From positions 1 to 13,673 of the forward strand of contig JAFAFW010000087.1 of assembly GCA_023423275.1 (NCBI GenBank): a stretch of DNA of 13,673 nucleotides, read 5' to 3'. The notes beneath the pieces are model-generated. The model saw only the letters and a program-made list of their open reading frames with translations. It was not told the origin of the DNA and ran no database searches. Positions 1 to 7,354 of the stretch are shown one piece after another (the first letter of the stretch is position 1; each line of letters begins with the position of its first letter). The translations under genes were made by a program, and so were the position numbers. The DNA comes from Pseudomonadota bacterium. GTDB lineage: Bacteria > Pseudomonadota > Alphaproteobacteria > Rhizobiales > Hyphomicrobiaceae.

Positions 1-1430
<1,430 letters not shown>

Positions 1431-1517
1431 ACAGGCTCACATGCTGCGGTGCAAAAAGGTTGCCGGGGACGTATCACATTCGGGTAGCCACCGCCAGCGG
1501 GTGAACCGCTAACGCCG

Positions 1518-1542
1518 TAATGGTCGCGGTTAACCGCCATTA
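1518..1542. promoter_or_regulatory. Palindrome upstream of typA
   Basis: The 12-bp perfect palindrome GCGGTTAACCGC (1526-1537) sits inside imperfect outer arms TAATGG (1518-1523) and CATTA (1538-1542). It lies about 95 bp upstream of the typA start and just past the 3' end of the unidentified membrane-protein gene. It could be an operator or part of the typA promoter. Half-sites resemble the alphaproteobacterial CtrA TTAA pairs, but the spacing is 6 rather than 7. Function is inferred only. Confidence 0.3.
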
Positions 1543-1546
1543 ACGC

Positions 1547-2326
1547 TTAAGCGCGTGGCGCGGTTTTCGGCTGCTGATCGTGCTCTCGCATATAGAGATC
1601 GAAAAGATATTCGTCGAGATCCGGCCGCAAACTCGATTGCTTGTCCTGGCGACGACGCTGACGGTCCTGCAGGCGCTTGGCGGATGCTGTCGCACCTGAC
1701 GTCTTCATGCGCCGGCCCGCCGAAATCAGCAGTGCCGTCGTGGGTTCCTCCAGGTCCATTTCCTCGAGGAAGTTTTCTCGGATGGCATAAAAACTCTGCA
1801 GAATGGCATCGCGCGCCAATTTGCGCTGCTCCACCGGGATATTGGCGTTCTTGCGCGGATCAAGGGTTTGCAGCGCGCGCCGCATGTCGTGCAGAGGAGC
1901 ATAAGGGTAGAGGCCGATCAGTGTGTCAGTCTCGCCCACATTGCGATAGACGATCCGCATGTTATCGAGGGTTTCGCTGATCCGGCAAAACGCGGCGATG
2001 TAGTCGTCGGCCGTCGGGTAGGTCTTTTCGCAGAACGAATGCAGCGCGGACTTGGTGCGCACGATGCCGCGCCATTCCTCTTCCAGGCTTTGGACAAACT
2101 TCGACCGCTTCTGAAAGACATTGGCCAGATAGGCGGCGATCACGGTGACGAACACCAGCGCCATGTCCTTGAGATAATCGTACACCTCGCCCGCAAGGTT
2201 TTCGGCCGGCGTTCCGGCGATGCCTGGAAGCCAGCCGGCCAGTTTCGTTGCCAACGAAATCAGCAACACCACGACCAGCAGCACATAGACGCGGCGAAGC
2301 GTGCGGTTGAGACGCGAACGGGTCAT
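1547..2326 (-). CDS. Unidentified membrane protein with two N-terminal helices and a cytosolic C-terminal region
   Basis: I do not recognise this 259-residue protein. Two hydrophobic segments are visible, at about residues 14-33 and 55-71, joined by a short loop. After them comes a long, mostly soluble, helix-rich region (about 72-259) with conserved-looking stretches around 125-160 (YRNVGETDTLIGLYPYAPLH) and an acidic helix around 184-196. A very basic stretch (about 216-229, rich in R, K and Q) lies near the C-terminus and could contact nucleic acid or lipid head groups. By the positive-inside rule both ends are probably cytoplasmic. Start: ATG at 2326 with GGGGTGG seven bases upstream. It stands alone between the MITE-like element and typA. 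No catalytic motif is visible. High-GC codon use matches its neighbours, so it looks like a real native gene. Confidence 0.85.
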   Translation of the reverse strand: MTRSRLNRTLRRVYVLLVVVLLISLATKLAGWLPGIAGTPAENLAGEVYDYLKDMALVFVTVIAAYLANVFQKRSKFVQSLEEEWRGIVRTKSALHSFCEKTYPTADDYIAAFCRISETLDNMRIVYRNVGETDTLIGLYPYAPLHDMRRALQTLDPRKNANIPVEQRKLARDAILQSFYAIRENFLEEMDLEEPTTALLISAGRRMKTSGATASAKRLQDRQRRRQDKQSSLRPDLDEYLFDLYMREHDQQPKTAPRA

Positions 2327-2631
2327 GGATCAGCCACCCCTCCCCTGAGCGAGCAGGTCAGTTCTGCACGGGATGGTCGCAGCGACGCAAGGCGGGTTGA
2401 GAACGAGTGGTGGGAAACCGGGACATCTGTTGCAGCTGTGCCGGTCCCCCGATCACGTGCTGTTATTCTCAAGCCGTCATTCCAGCGAAGGCGGGAATCC
2501 AAGCCACCAACGCGCCCGGACGACGACTGGACAAGCCTCCGCGTAATCCTCGACCGATGGCAAAGTCGAAGTGTATCTGGATTCCCGCCTTCGCGGGAAT
2601 GACGGGCATAGGAGGATGACTGGGACGGACC
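2327..2631. other. 305-bp intergenic region between hbd and the unidentified membrane-protein gene
   Basis: The left part (2327-2473) holds the upstream region of the membrane-protein gene; I see no clear promoter. The right part is filled by the inverted-repeat element at 2474-2605. The last 26 bp lead to the hbd stop codon. No credible gene is present: the short reading frames here are translations of the repeat, with the tell-tale peptides VIPAKAGIQ and WIPAFAGMTG. Confidence 0.7.
2474..2605. repeat. MITE/REP-like element with 29-bp terminal inverted repeats
   Basis: A 29-bp left end starting CCGTCATTCCAGCGAAGG (2474-2502) is matched in inverted orientation by 2577-2605 at 27 of 29 positions, enclosing 74 bp of unique sequence. 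Each end is itself a small hairpin: the right arm contains ATTCCCGC, a 4-base loop and GCGGGAAT (perfect); the left arm has one mismatch. Sequence of this type (CGTCATTCCCGCGAAGGCGG...) is a widespread dispersed repeat in proteobacteria, often mistranslated as VIPAKAGIQ peptides. I see no target-site duplication. Lying downstream of hbd, its hairpins may also act as a transcription terminator or mRNA 3'-end stabiliser; that role is inference. Confidence 0.85.
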
Positions 2632-3555
2632 TTACCGGGTCGGGACCGGCTTCTCGCCGCGGTAATCGTAGAAGCCGCGCTGCGTCTTGCGGCCGAGCCA
2701 ACCGGCTTCGACGTATTTCACAAGCAGCGGGCAGGGGCGGTACTTGGAATCCGCCAGGCCTTCGTAAAGCACCTGCATGACCGAGAGGCAGGTGTCGAGA
2801 CCGATGAAGTCGGCCAGTTCCAGCGGACCCATCGGATGGTTGGCGCCGAGCCGCATCGCCTTGTCGATCGCCTCGACCGTGCCGACACCCTCATACAGCG
2901 TATAGACCGCCTCGTTGATCATCGGCAGCAGGATGCGGTTGACGATGAAGGCCGGGAAATCCTCAGCCACGGCGATGGTTTTACCGAGCGACTCGACGAA
3001 CACGCGGCTCGCCGAAAACGTCTCGTCTTCCGTTGCGATGCCGCGGATCAGCTCGACAAGCTGCATCACCGGCACCGGGTTCATGAAGTGCATGCCGATG
3101 AAGCGCTCGGGACGCTTCGTGGTCGAGGCGAGGCGGGTGATCGAAATGGAGGAGGTATTCGAGGCGATGACGGCGGATGGCTTCAGCTTGGGACAAAGCT
3201 CGATAAAGATCTTTCGCTTTACGCTCTCGTCCTCGGATGCGGCCTCGATGACGAGATCGCAATCGCCGAGCGCTTCGTAATCCGGCGCATAGCCGATACG
3301 CCGGATCGCGACCGCCTTGTCATCCGCCTTGATCAACCCGCGGCTGACTTGCCGATCCATATTCTTCTCGATGGTCGCCAGCGCCTTATCGACCGCCTCT
3401 TTGGCGAGATCGGTCATCAGGACGTCATAGCCCGCGAGCGATACGACGTGCGCGATACCGCTTCCCATCTGGCCCGCGCCGATAATCCCGACCTTCTTGA
3501 TCGTCAGGGGGTTCGAGCCTTCGGCAGACCGTCTCGATTTCGACGCGGCGTCCAT
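2632..3555 (-). CDS. hbd: 3-hydroxybutyryl-CoA dehydrogenase
   Basis: NAD(P)-dependent interconversion of 3-hydroxybutyryl-CoA and acetoacetyl-CoA, used in fatty-acid, butyrate or polyhydroxybutyrate metabolism in the cytosol. The 307-residue protein has the Rossmann fold motif GAGQMGSG at 26-33, the N-T-S-S substrate/catalytic region at 133-136, the His-Glu pair (H156 in GMHFMNP, E168 in VELIRG) and N206 in the VNRILLP segment. The C-terminal helical dimerisation domain ends with the family's usual GRKTQRGFYDY. Start: ATG at 3555 has GAGGA eight bases upstream; an in-frame TTG at 3576 would add seven residues but lacks such a site. The N-terminal 20 residues before KKVGIIG are longer than usual. 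It follows etfA by 35 bp and is surely co-transcribed with etfBA. Also named hbdA or paaH; the true physiological substrate chain length is not visible. Confidence 0.95.
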   Translation of the reverse strand: MDAASKSRRSAEGSNPLTIKKVGIIGAGQMGSGIAHVVSLAGYDVLMTDLAKEAVDKALATIEKNMDRQVSRGLIKADDKAVAIRRIGYAPDYEALGDCDLVIEAASEDESVKRKIFIELCPKLKPSAVIASNTSSISITRLASTTKRPERFIGMHFMNPVPVMQLVELIRGIATEDETFSASRVFVESLGKTIAVAEDFPAFIVNRILLPMINEAVYTLYEGVGTVEAIDKAMRLGANHPMGPLELADFIGLDTCLSVMQVLYEGLADSKYRPCPLLVKYVEAGWLGRKTQRGFYDYRGEKPVPTR

Positions 3556-3590
3556 CGCAATAGTCCTCGATGTCAATAAATGGCGAAGCC

Positions 3591-4535
3591 TTAGAAACCG
3601 GCCTTTTGCAGCTCGGCATCGAGTTCAGGCAGCGCCTGGAACAGATCCGCGACCAGGCCATAGTCGGCGACCTGGAAGATCGGCGCTTCGCCATCCTTGT
3701 TGATCGCTACGATAACCTTGGAATCCTTCATGCCGGCGAGATGCTGAATCGCGCCGGAAATGCCGACAGCAATGTAAAGCTCCGGAGCAACCACCTTGCC
3801 CGTCTGGCCGACCTGATAGTCGTTCGGGACGAAACCGGCATCGACGGCCGCGCGGCTCGCGCCCATGGCAGCGCCCAGACGATCCGCGACGGGCTCGATA
3901 TACTTGGTGAAGTTCTCGCCCGACTGCATGCCGCGGCCGCCAGAGATAACAATCTTCGCCGCGCCCAGCTCAGGGCGATCAGACTTGGCGATCTCGGCAC
4001 GCTCGAACGTGGACAAGCCAGCAGCAGCCGGAGCCGCTACCTCTTCGATCGCCGCCGATCCGCCTTCGCCCGCAGCAGGGAACGACGCGGTACGCACGGT
4101 GATCACCTTCTTTGCGTCCGTCGCCTGAACCGTCTGGATCGCGTTTCCGGCGTAGATCGGCCTCTCGAAGGTATCGGCGGACTTGACCGCCGTGATGTCC
4201 GAAATCTGCATCACATCGAGCAGAGCGGCCACGCGGGGCAGAAGGTTCTTGCCGCGCGCCGTCGAGGCGGCAATCAGGGCATCGTAGTTGCCCATCACGC
4301 CGACAACCAGCGGCGCCATCTCTTCGGCGAGCTGGTTGGCGAGATGCGGAGCATCGGCCAGCAGAACCTTCGTGACACCCTTGAGTTTGGCAGCGCTTTC
4401 AGCAGCGGGGCGAGCGTTCGCGCCAGCGACCAGCACATGGACATCCGAACCCAGCGCGGCGGCGGCGCTCAGCGCCTTTTCCGTCGCGGCGTTCAGAGCA
4501 TCGTTCGAATGCTCGGCGAGCAGCAATACAGCCAT
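3591..4535 (-). CDS. etfA: Electron transfer flavoprotein subunit alpha
   Basis: FAD-carrying large subunit of the heterodimer that takes electrons from acyl-CoA and other flavin dehydrogenases and passes them to ETF-ubiquinone oxidoreductase at the membrane. At 314 residues it has the normal length for the housekeeping type. The C-terminal FAD domain is intact: SGGRGMQSGENF at 198-209, QVGQTGKVVAPELY at 241-254, and the ETF-alpha signature from 253 to 281 (contains AVGISGAIQHLAGMKDSK). The N-terminal domain is less conserved and Ala-rich. The start ATG (4533-4535) directly abuts the etfB stop (TAAATG), so translation is probably coupled, and the site GGGGGTCC lies within the etfB end. No extra ferredoxin domain is present, so it is not a bifurcating type by visible features. 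Confidence 0.97.
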   Translation of the reverse strand: MAVLLLAEHSNDALNAATEKALSAAAALGSDVHVLVAGANARPAAESAAKLKGVTKVLLADAPHLANQLAEEMAPLVVGVMGNYDALIAASTARGKNLLPRVAALLDVMQISDITAVKSADTFERPIYAGNAIQTVQATDAKKVITVRTASFPAAGEGGSAAIEEVAAPAAAGLSTFERAEIAKSDRPELGAAKIVISGGRGMQSGENFTKYIEPVADRLGAAMGASRAAVDAGFVPNDYQVGQTGKVVAPELYIAVGISGAIQHLAGMKDSKVIVAINKDGEAPIFQVADYGLVADLFQALPELDAELQKAGF

Positions 4536-5297
4536 TTAGAGGACCCCCGCCTCGGTCTTGAGTTTTTCAACGAGCTCCGCGACGCTGCCGACGCGGACAC
4601 CGGATTTACGGGCCGGCGGCTCCGAGGTCTTCAGAACCTTGAGCCGGGGCGCGATATCAACGCCGAGTTCCTCGGGCTTCTTGACATCGAGCGGCTTCTT
4701 CATGGCCTTCATGAAGTTGGGGAGCGACGCATAGCGCGGCTCGTTCAGCCGGAGATCCGTCGTCACGATTGCCGGTGTCTTGATCTTCACCGTCTCGAGA
4801 CCGCCATCCACTTCGCGGGTGACGAGCGCAGAACCGTCCTCGATCACCAGCTTGGAGGCGAACGTCGCCTGCGGCCAGCCGAGCAGGGCCGCGAGCATCT
4901 GGCCGGTCTGATTGCTGTCGTCATCGATCGCCTGCTTGCCGAGAATGACCAGTCCAGGCTGCTCGGCTTCGACGATGGCTTTCAGCACCTTGGCGACAGC
5001 CAGAGGCTCGACAACGGCACCTTCGGCTGTCTCGACGAGGATGCCGCGATCGGCTCCCATCGCCAGCGCCGTGCGGATCGTCTCCTGGGATTTCGTGGGG
5101 CCGACGGAGACAGCTATAATCTCGGTCGCCTGCCCTTTTTCCTTGAGCCGGATTGCTTCTTCAACGGCGATCTCGTCGAAGGGATTCATCGACATCTTAA
5201 CGTTTGCAAGTTCGACGCCTGAGCCATCCGGCTTGACCCGAATCTTCACGTTGAAATCGACCACGCGCTTCACGGGCACGAGGATCTTCATGTTCAT
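4536..5297 (-). CDS. etfB: Electron transfer flavoprotein subunit beta
   Basis: Small subunit of the ETF heterodimer; it binds AMP structurally and carries the loop that docks onto partner dehydrogenases. The 253-residue protein shows MKILVPVKRVVDFNVKIR at the N-terminus, the AMP-binding region ILGKQAIDDDSNQTGQ (118-133), the ETF-beta signature around 163-189 (VDGGLETVKIKTPAIVTT) and the recognition loop YASLPNFMKA (189-198), whose leucine corresponds to the anchor residue of other ETFs. Start: two ATGs, 5297 and 5291; the upstream one has GGGAG five bases before it and is preferred. First gene of etfB-etfA-hbd. The upstream 242 bp carry several palindromes that may include its promoter. Housekeeping-type rather than nitrogen-fixation FixA, judged by absence of fixC/fixX and by sequence. 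Confidence 0.97.
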   Translation of the reverse strand: MNMKILVPVKRVVDFNVKIRVKPDGSGVELANVKMSMNPFDEIAVEEAIRLKEKGQATEIIAVSVGPTKSQETIRTALAMGADRGILVETAEGAVVEPLAVAKVLKAIVEAEQPGLVILGKQAIDDDSNQTGQMLAALLGWPQATFASKLVIEDGSALVTREVDGGLETVKIKTPAIVTTDLRLNEPRYASLPNFMKAMKKPLDVKKPEELGVDIAPRLKVLKTSEPPARKSGVRVGSVAELVEKLKTEAGVL

Positions 5298-5355
5298 TGG
5301 CTCTCCCGAGCAAGCTTAAGATTGGCTGTCATATTTGTCTGCTTATATGCCGACC

Positions 5356-5367
5356 CATGCCGGCATG
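5356..5367. promoter_or_regulatory. 12-bp palindrome upstream of etfB
   Basis: CATGCCGGCATG is a perfect dyad about 60 bp upstream of the etfB start, a position suited to a repressor operator in the promoter zone. On the minus strand a TATAAG-like hexamer follows it, but I see no convincing -35 box. A regulator such as a FadR/TetR-type protein is plausible for a beta-oxidation operon, but this is inference. Confidence 0.3.
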
Positions 5368-5445
5368 CGAGCGGTGCCCACAAGGTTGGATTGCGGGACG
5401 ACGTACCTTCAAGTGTCGATCCTGGCTTCGCGAAGATTTGAGGCC

Positions 5446-5459
5446 TTCGCATATGCGAA
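5446..5459. promoter_or_regulatory. 14-bp palindrome TTCGCATATGCGAA
   Basis: A perfect 14-bp dyad with additional flanking complementarity (GCC on the left, GGC on the right with one unpaired A). A second perfect 10-bp palindrome, CTTCGCGAAG, lies at 5426-5435 just beside it. Both are in the 242-bp gap between the rhomboid gene end and etfB. They could be operators for the etfBA promoter or short hairpins in the transcript; the sequence does not decide. Confidence 0.35.
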
Positions 5460-5510
5460 AGGCAACCTATGCTCGCATCTTGAGCAAGTCAATCTCCCGG
5501 CAGGCAAGTT

Positions 5511-5537
5511 GCTTTTTGCGTTAGCGCAGCAAAAAGC
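5511..5537 (-). terminator. Candidate terminator hairpin after the rhomboid gene
   Basis: A 9-bp perfect stem, GCTTTTTGC paired with GCAAAAAGC, with a 9-base loop, begins three bases past the rhomboid stop codon on the minus strand. The stem is AT-rich and no T-tract follows, so it is atypical for intrinsic termination; it may be an mRNA 3'-end hairpin. Placement between a gene end and the etfB promoter zone favours a boundary role. Confidence 0.4.
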
Positions 5538-5539
5538 CT

Positions 5540-6223
5540 TTAAGCCAGCCCACGATCGAATAACGGAACGCCGGGTTTCTTCAGCATCACCACAAGCACG
5601 GCTCCAGCCAGAAGGCCGCCGATGTGAGCCCACCATGCGACCGGCCCGGCTTCCGGCAGCAACACCATGACGAATTGCGTCAGGATCCATGCGCCCAGCG
5701 CAAACGCCGCCGTGATGCGCACCGGAATGAAGCGGAAGACGAGCACCCAAACCCGCACCCGCGGATGCAGCATCAGATACGCCGCGATGACACCCGCGAC
5801 CGCACCGCTTGCCCCGATCAGCGGCAGGTTCGAGTTCGGCATCATCACCGCATGCGCCAGACCGCCGACGACGCCGCAGGCGAGATAGAAAAATAGGAAT
5901 TTCACATGCCCCAGCGCATCCTCGACGTTGTCCCCAAACACCCACAAAAACAGCATGTTGGAGGCAAGGTGAAAGATATCACCGTGAAAGAACATGTAGG
6001 ACAGCGGGGTTAGCCGCTCCGGCACCCATACGCTGCTGGTCGACATTTCCCCCGACAGGTTCATCAGTTCGCTCGGCACGAGCGCAAAACTGACGACGAC
6101 GTCGAGCGGCATGCCAGTCATCTGTAGCAAAAACACCGCGACATTGGCCGCGATGAGCCCGACCGTCACGAACTGAAATCTGATCGACCGCAAGGGATTG
6201 AGATCATAGATCGGGATGAACAC
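5540..6223 (-). CDS. Rhomboid-family intramembrane serine protease
   Basis: Cleaves transmembrane substrates within the membrane plane. The 227-residue protein shows the rhomboid core: the loop motif H80-GDIF-H85-LAS-N89 after the first long loop, the catalytic serine in GASG (S139) and the catalytic histidine in AHIGG (H200). Six hydrophobic segments can be seen, near 18-36, 84-98, 105-124, 133-150, 165-189 and 199-213. Start: GTG at 6223 gives VFIPIYDLNPLR, the normal start of this alphaproteobacterial family (FIPIYD), with GGGGAG six bases upstream; a longer frame from ATG 6328 would overlap the upstream adenosyltransferase gene and add 35 unconserved residues. The substrate cannot be told. 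The ribosome-binding site touches a dyad at 6234-6295. Confidence 0.92.
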   Translation of the reverse strand: MFIPIYDLNPLRSIRFQFVTVGLIAANVAVFLLQMTGMPLDVVVSFALVPSELMNLSGEMSTSSVWVPERLTPLSYMFFHGDIFHLASNMLFLWVFGDNVEDALGHVKFLFFYLACGVVGGLAHAVMMPNSNLPLIGASGAVAGVIAAYLMLHPRVRVWVLVFRFIPVRITAAFALGAWILTQFVMVLLPEAGPVAWWAHIGGLLAGAVLVVMLKKPGVPLFDRGLA

Positions 6224-6233
6224 AGAAGGCTCC

Positions 6234-6295
6234 CCGCAGGATTGCTGGCGAGGCACCTTGACTGCTCCGACCCCCTTTTGTCCAGCGTTCTGCGG
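6234..6295 (-). promoter_or_regulatory. Two-part dyad in the rhomboid leader touching its ribosome-binding site
   Basis: On the minus strand, CCGCAG-3-GCTGG is matched in inverted order by CCAGC-4-CTGCGG, separated by a 33-base loop. This makes an 11-bp stem with an internal loop filling most of the 80 bp between the adenosyltransferase stop and the rhomboid GTG. The last bases of the stem (6234-6235) are also the first bases of the GGGGAG ribosome-binding site. It could restrain rhomboid translation or protect the upstream mRNA end. There is no T-tract, so it is not an intrinsic terminator. Confidence 0.4.
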
Positions 6296-6303
6296 ACGGT
6301 CTC

Positions 6304-6885
6304 CTACCTGTTCTGTCCAGGCACCCACAGAACGTCGCCGGCGCCACGATCGTTGGCATAGCGGCTCGCGACAAACAGCAGATCGGACAGCCGGTTCATA
6401 TATTGCAGCACGACATCGTTAATGGCTTCGTGGGGGTCGGCCGCGAGTTCGACCATCAAGCGCTCGGCACGCCGGCATACCGTGCGGGCGAGATGCAGCG
6501 TGGCTGCGCCGCTCGACCCTCCCGGCAGCACGAACGAACGCAGCGGCTTCAGCTCCGCATTCAATTCGTCGATCTCATCTTCGAGACGCTGCACCTGCTC
6601 AGGCGTGACACGCAGCGTCTCCCGACCGGCCTTGGCTTTGTCCGGCGGAACGCAGAGATCGGCGCCGAGGTCGAAGAGATCGTTCTGGATGCGGCCGAGC
6701 TTGGCGTCGAGACCGGGATGGCCCCCTGCCAAATGCATACGTGCCATGCCGATCGCGGCGTTGGTTTCATCGACCGTTCCGTAGGCCGAGACGCGCAAGC
6801 TGTCCTTGCGGACCCGCTGGCCTGTGCCGAGCGCCGTCGTACCGTCGTCACCGGTCCTCGTATAAATCTTGTTGAGCACAACCAT
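6304..6885 (-). CDS. Cob(I)yrinic acid a,c-diamide / cob(I)alamin adenosyltransferase, PduO type
   Basis: Transfers the 5'-deoxyadenosyl group of ATP to cob(I)alamin, giving adenosylcobalamin for B12 enzymes such as methylmalonyl-CoA mutase. The 193-residue protein matches the PduO/MMAB family, not CobA/CobO of the P-loop type: the N-terminal ATP-binding motif TRTGDDGTT (9-17), GTVDETNAAIG (36-46), FVLPGG (118-123), the arginine-rich RTVCRRAER (134-142) and the C-terminal YMNRLSDLLFVASR (162-175). Start: ATG at 6885 with GGGAGG seven bases upstream; an ATG at 6909 lacks a site. It lies 38 bp after the twin-transmembrane gene and 80 bp before the rhomboid gene. Proximity to beta-oxidation genes fits a role in propionyl-CoA disposal via methylmalonyl-CoA, which is inference. 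Databases often label this gene cobO. Confidence 0.95.
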   Translation of the reverse strand: MVVLNKIYTRTGDDGTTALGTGQRVRKDSLRVSAYGTVDETNAAIGMARMHLAGGHPGLDAKLGRIQNDLFDLGADLCVPPDKAKAGRETLRVTPEQVQRLEDEIDELNAELKPLRSFVLPGGSSGAATLHLARTVCRRAERLMVELAADPHEAINDVVLQYMNRLSDLLFVASRYANDRGAGDVLWVPGQNR

Positions 6886-6923
6886 ATCCGGGCCTCCCTG
6901 GCGACGCATTCACGCGGCCGGCG

Positions 6924-7118
6924 TCACCCTTGCCGCGCGAAGTAAACGGCGGCCATGATAATGATAATCGCCAGGAACTGTAGGCCCACACGCCAGCGCA
7001 TGAGTTTCTGACTGGTGTTTCCCGTCCTGCCACGCGCCATATTCCAGAGCCCGAGCAGCAGCACCACGAAGACAGCAGCGACCGCCAGCATTGTCAGATG
7101 GTAAAACATGAAGCTCAT
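6924..7118 (-). CDS. Small twin-transmembrane protein, HIG1-domain-like
   Basis: A 64-residue protein with two hydrophobic helices, about residues 8-25 and 46-60, joined by a basic loop containing GRTGNTSQKLMRWRVGLQ. The loop pattern (serine, then KLMR-x-RV-x-x-Q leading into helix 2) resembles the HIG1 domain known from mitochondrial respiratory-complex assembly factors and their alphaproteobacterial relatives, so a role with respiratory complexes is possible. The similarity is judged by eye. Start: ATG at 7118 has GGAG eight bases upstream; an ATG at 7157 would add 13 polar residues without a clear site. Co-oriented with the adenosyltransferase gene 38 bp downstream, a pairing I recall from other Hyphomicrobiales. 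Confidence 0.85.
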   Translation of the reverse strand: MSFMFYHLTMLAVAAVFVVLLLGLWNMARGRTGNTSQKLMRWRVGLQFLAIIIIMAAVYFARQG

Positions 7119-7354
7119 GGCCAGCGCTCCGCAGCGGCTATCCGGTGTGCCATTCACGGCACGTCAACCAACCGAGGACAATTATTCTGAGTGCAAGAGG
7201 CATTCACAATTGGTCGCACCGCTGGCGTGTACTATGGTGATTTGCACCGCACCACAATTGCCGTAATCGTTGTAGAGGTTCCCCTTTATATCAGATTGAT
7301 GGCAGGTGCGGGCTGCTGGTCGGCCGGATCATTGCCGTCAACCTCGCGGACCGA
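7119..7354. promoter_or_regulatory. Divergent intergenic region with short direct repeats
   Basis: This 236-bp gap separates the leftward HIG1-like gene from the rightward EnvC-like gene and so should hold both promoters. CACAATTG occurs twice (7205-7212 and 7253-7260, 48 bp apart, each with the palindrome CAATTG), and GCACCGC twice between them (7216-7222 and 7244-7250), in near mirror order. They may be regulator sites. A locally AT-rich stretch, CTTTATATC, lies near 7284-7292. No firm sigma-70 pair can be assigned. Confidence 0.35.

Noticed and set aside
1530..1543. Possible CtrA site (TTAA pair) upstream of typA
   Set aside because: The spacing between the TTAA halves is 6 rather than the canonical 7, and one half belongs to a larger palindrome; not enough to call.
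2407..2619. Short open frame containing VIPAKAGIQ and IPAFAGMTG
   Set aside because: These peptides are translations of the dispersed inverted repeat at 2474-2605, not a gene.
3570..5222. 550-codon open frame on the plus strand across etfA and etfB
   Set aside because: It lies opposite two unmistakable ETF genes; its Arg/His/Asp-rich translation is the usual mirror of high-GC codons and shows no domain.
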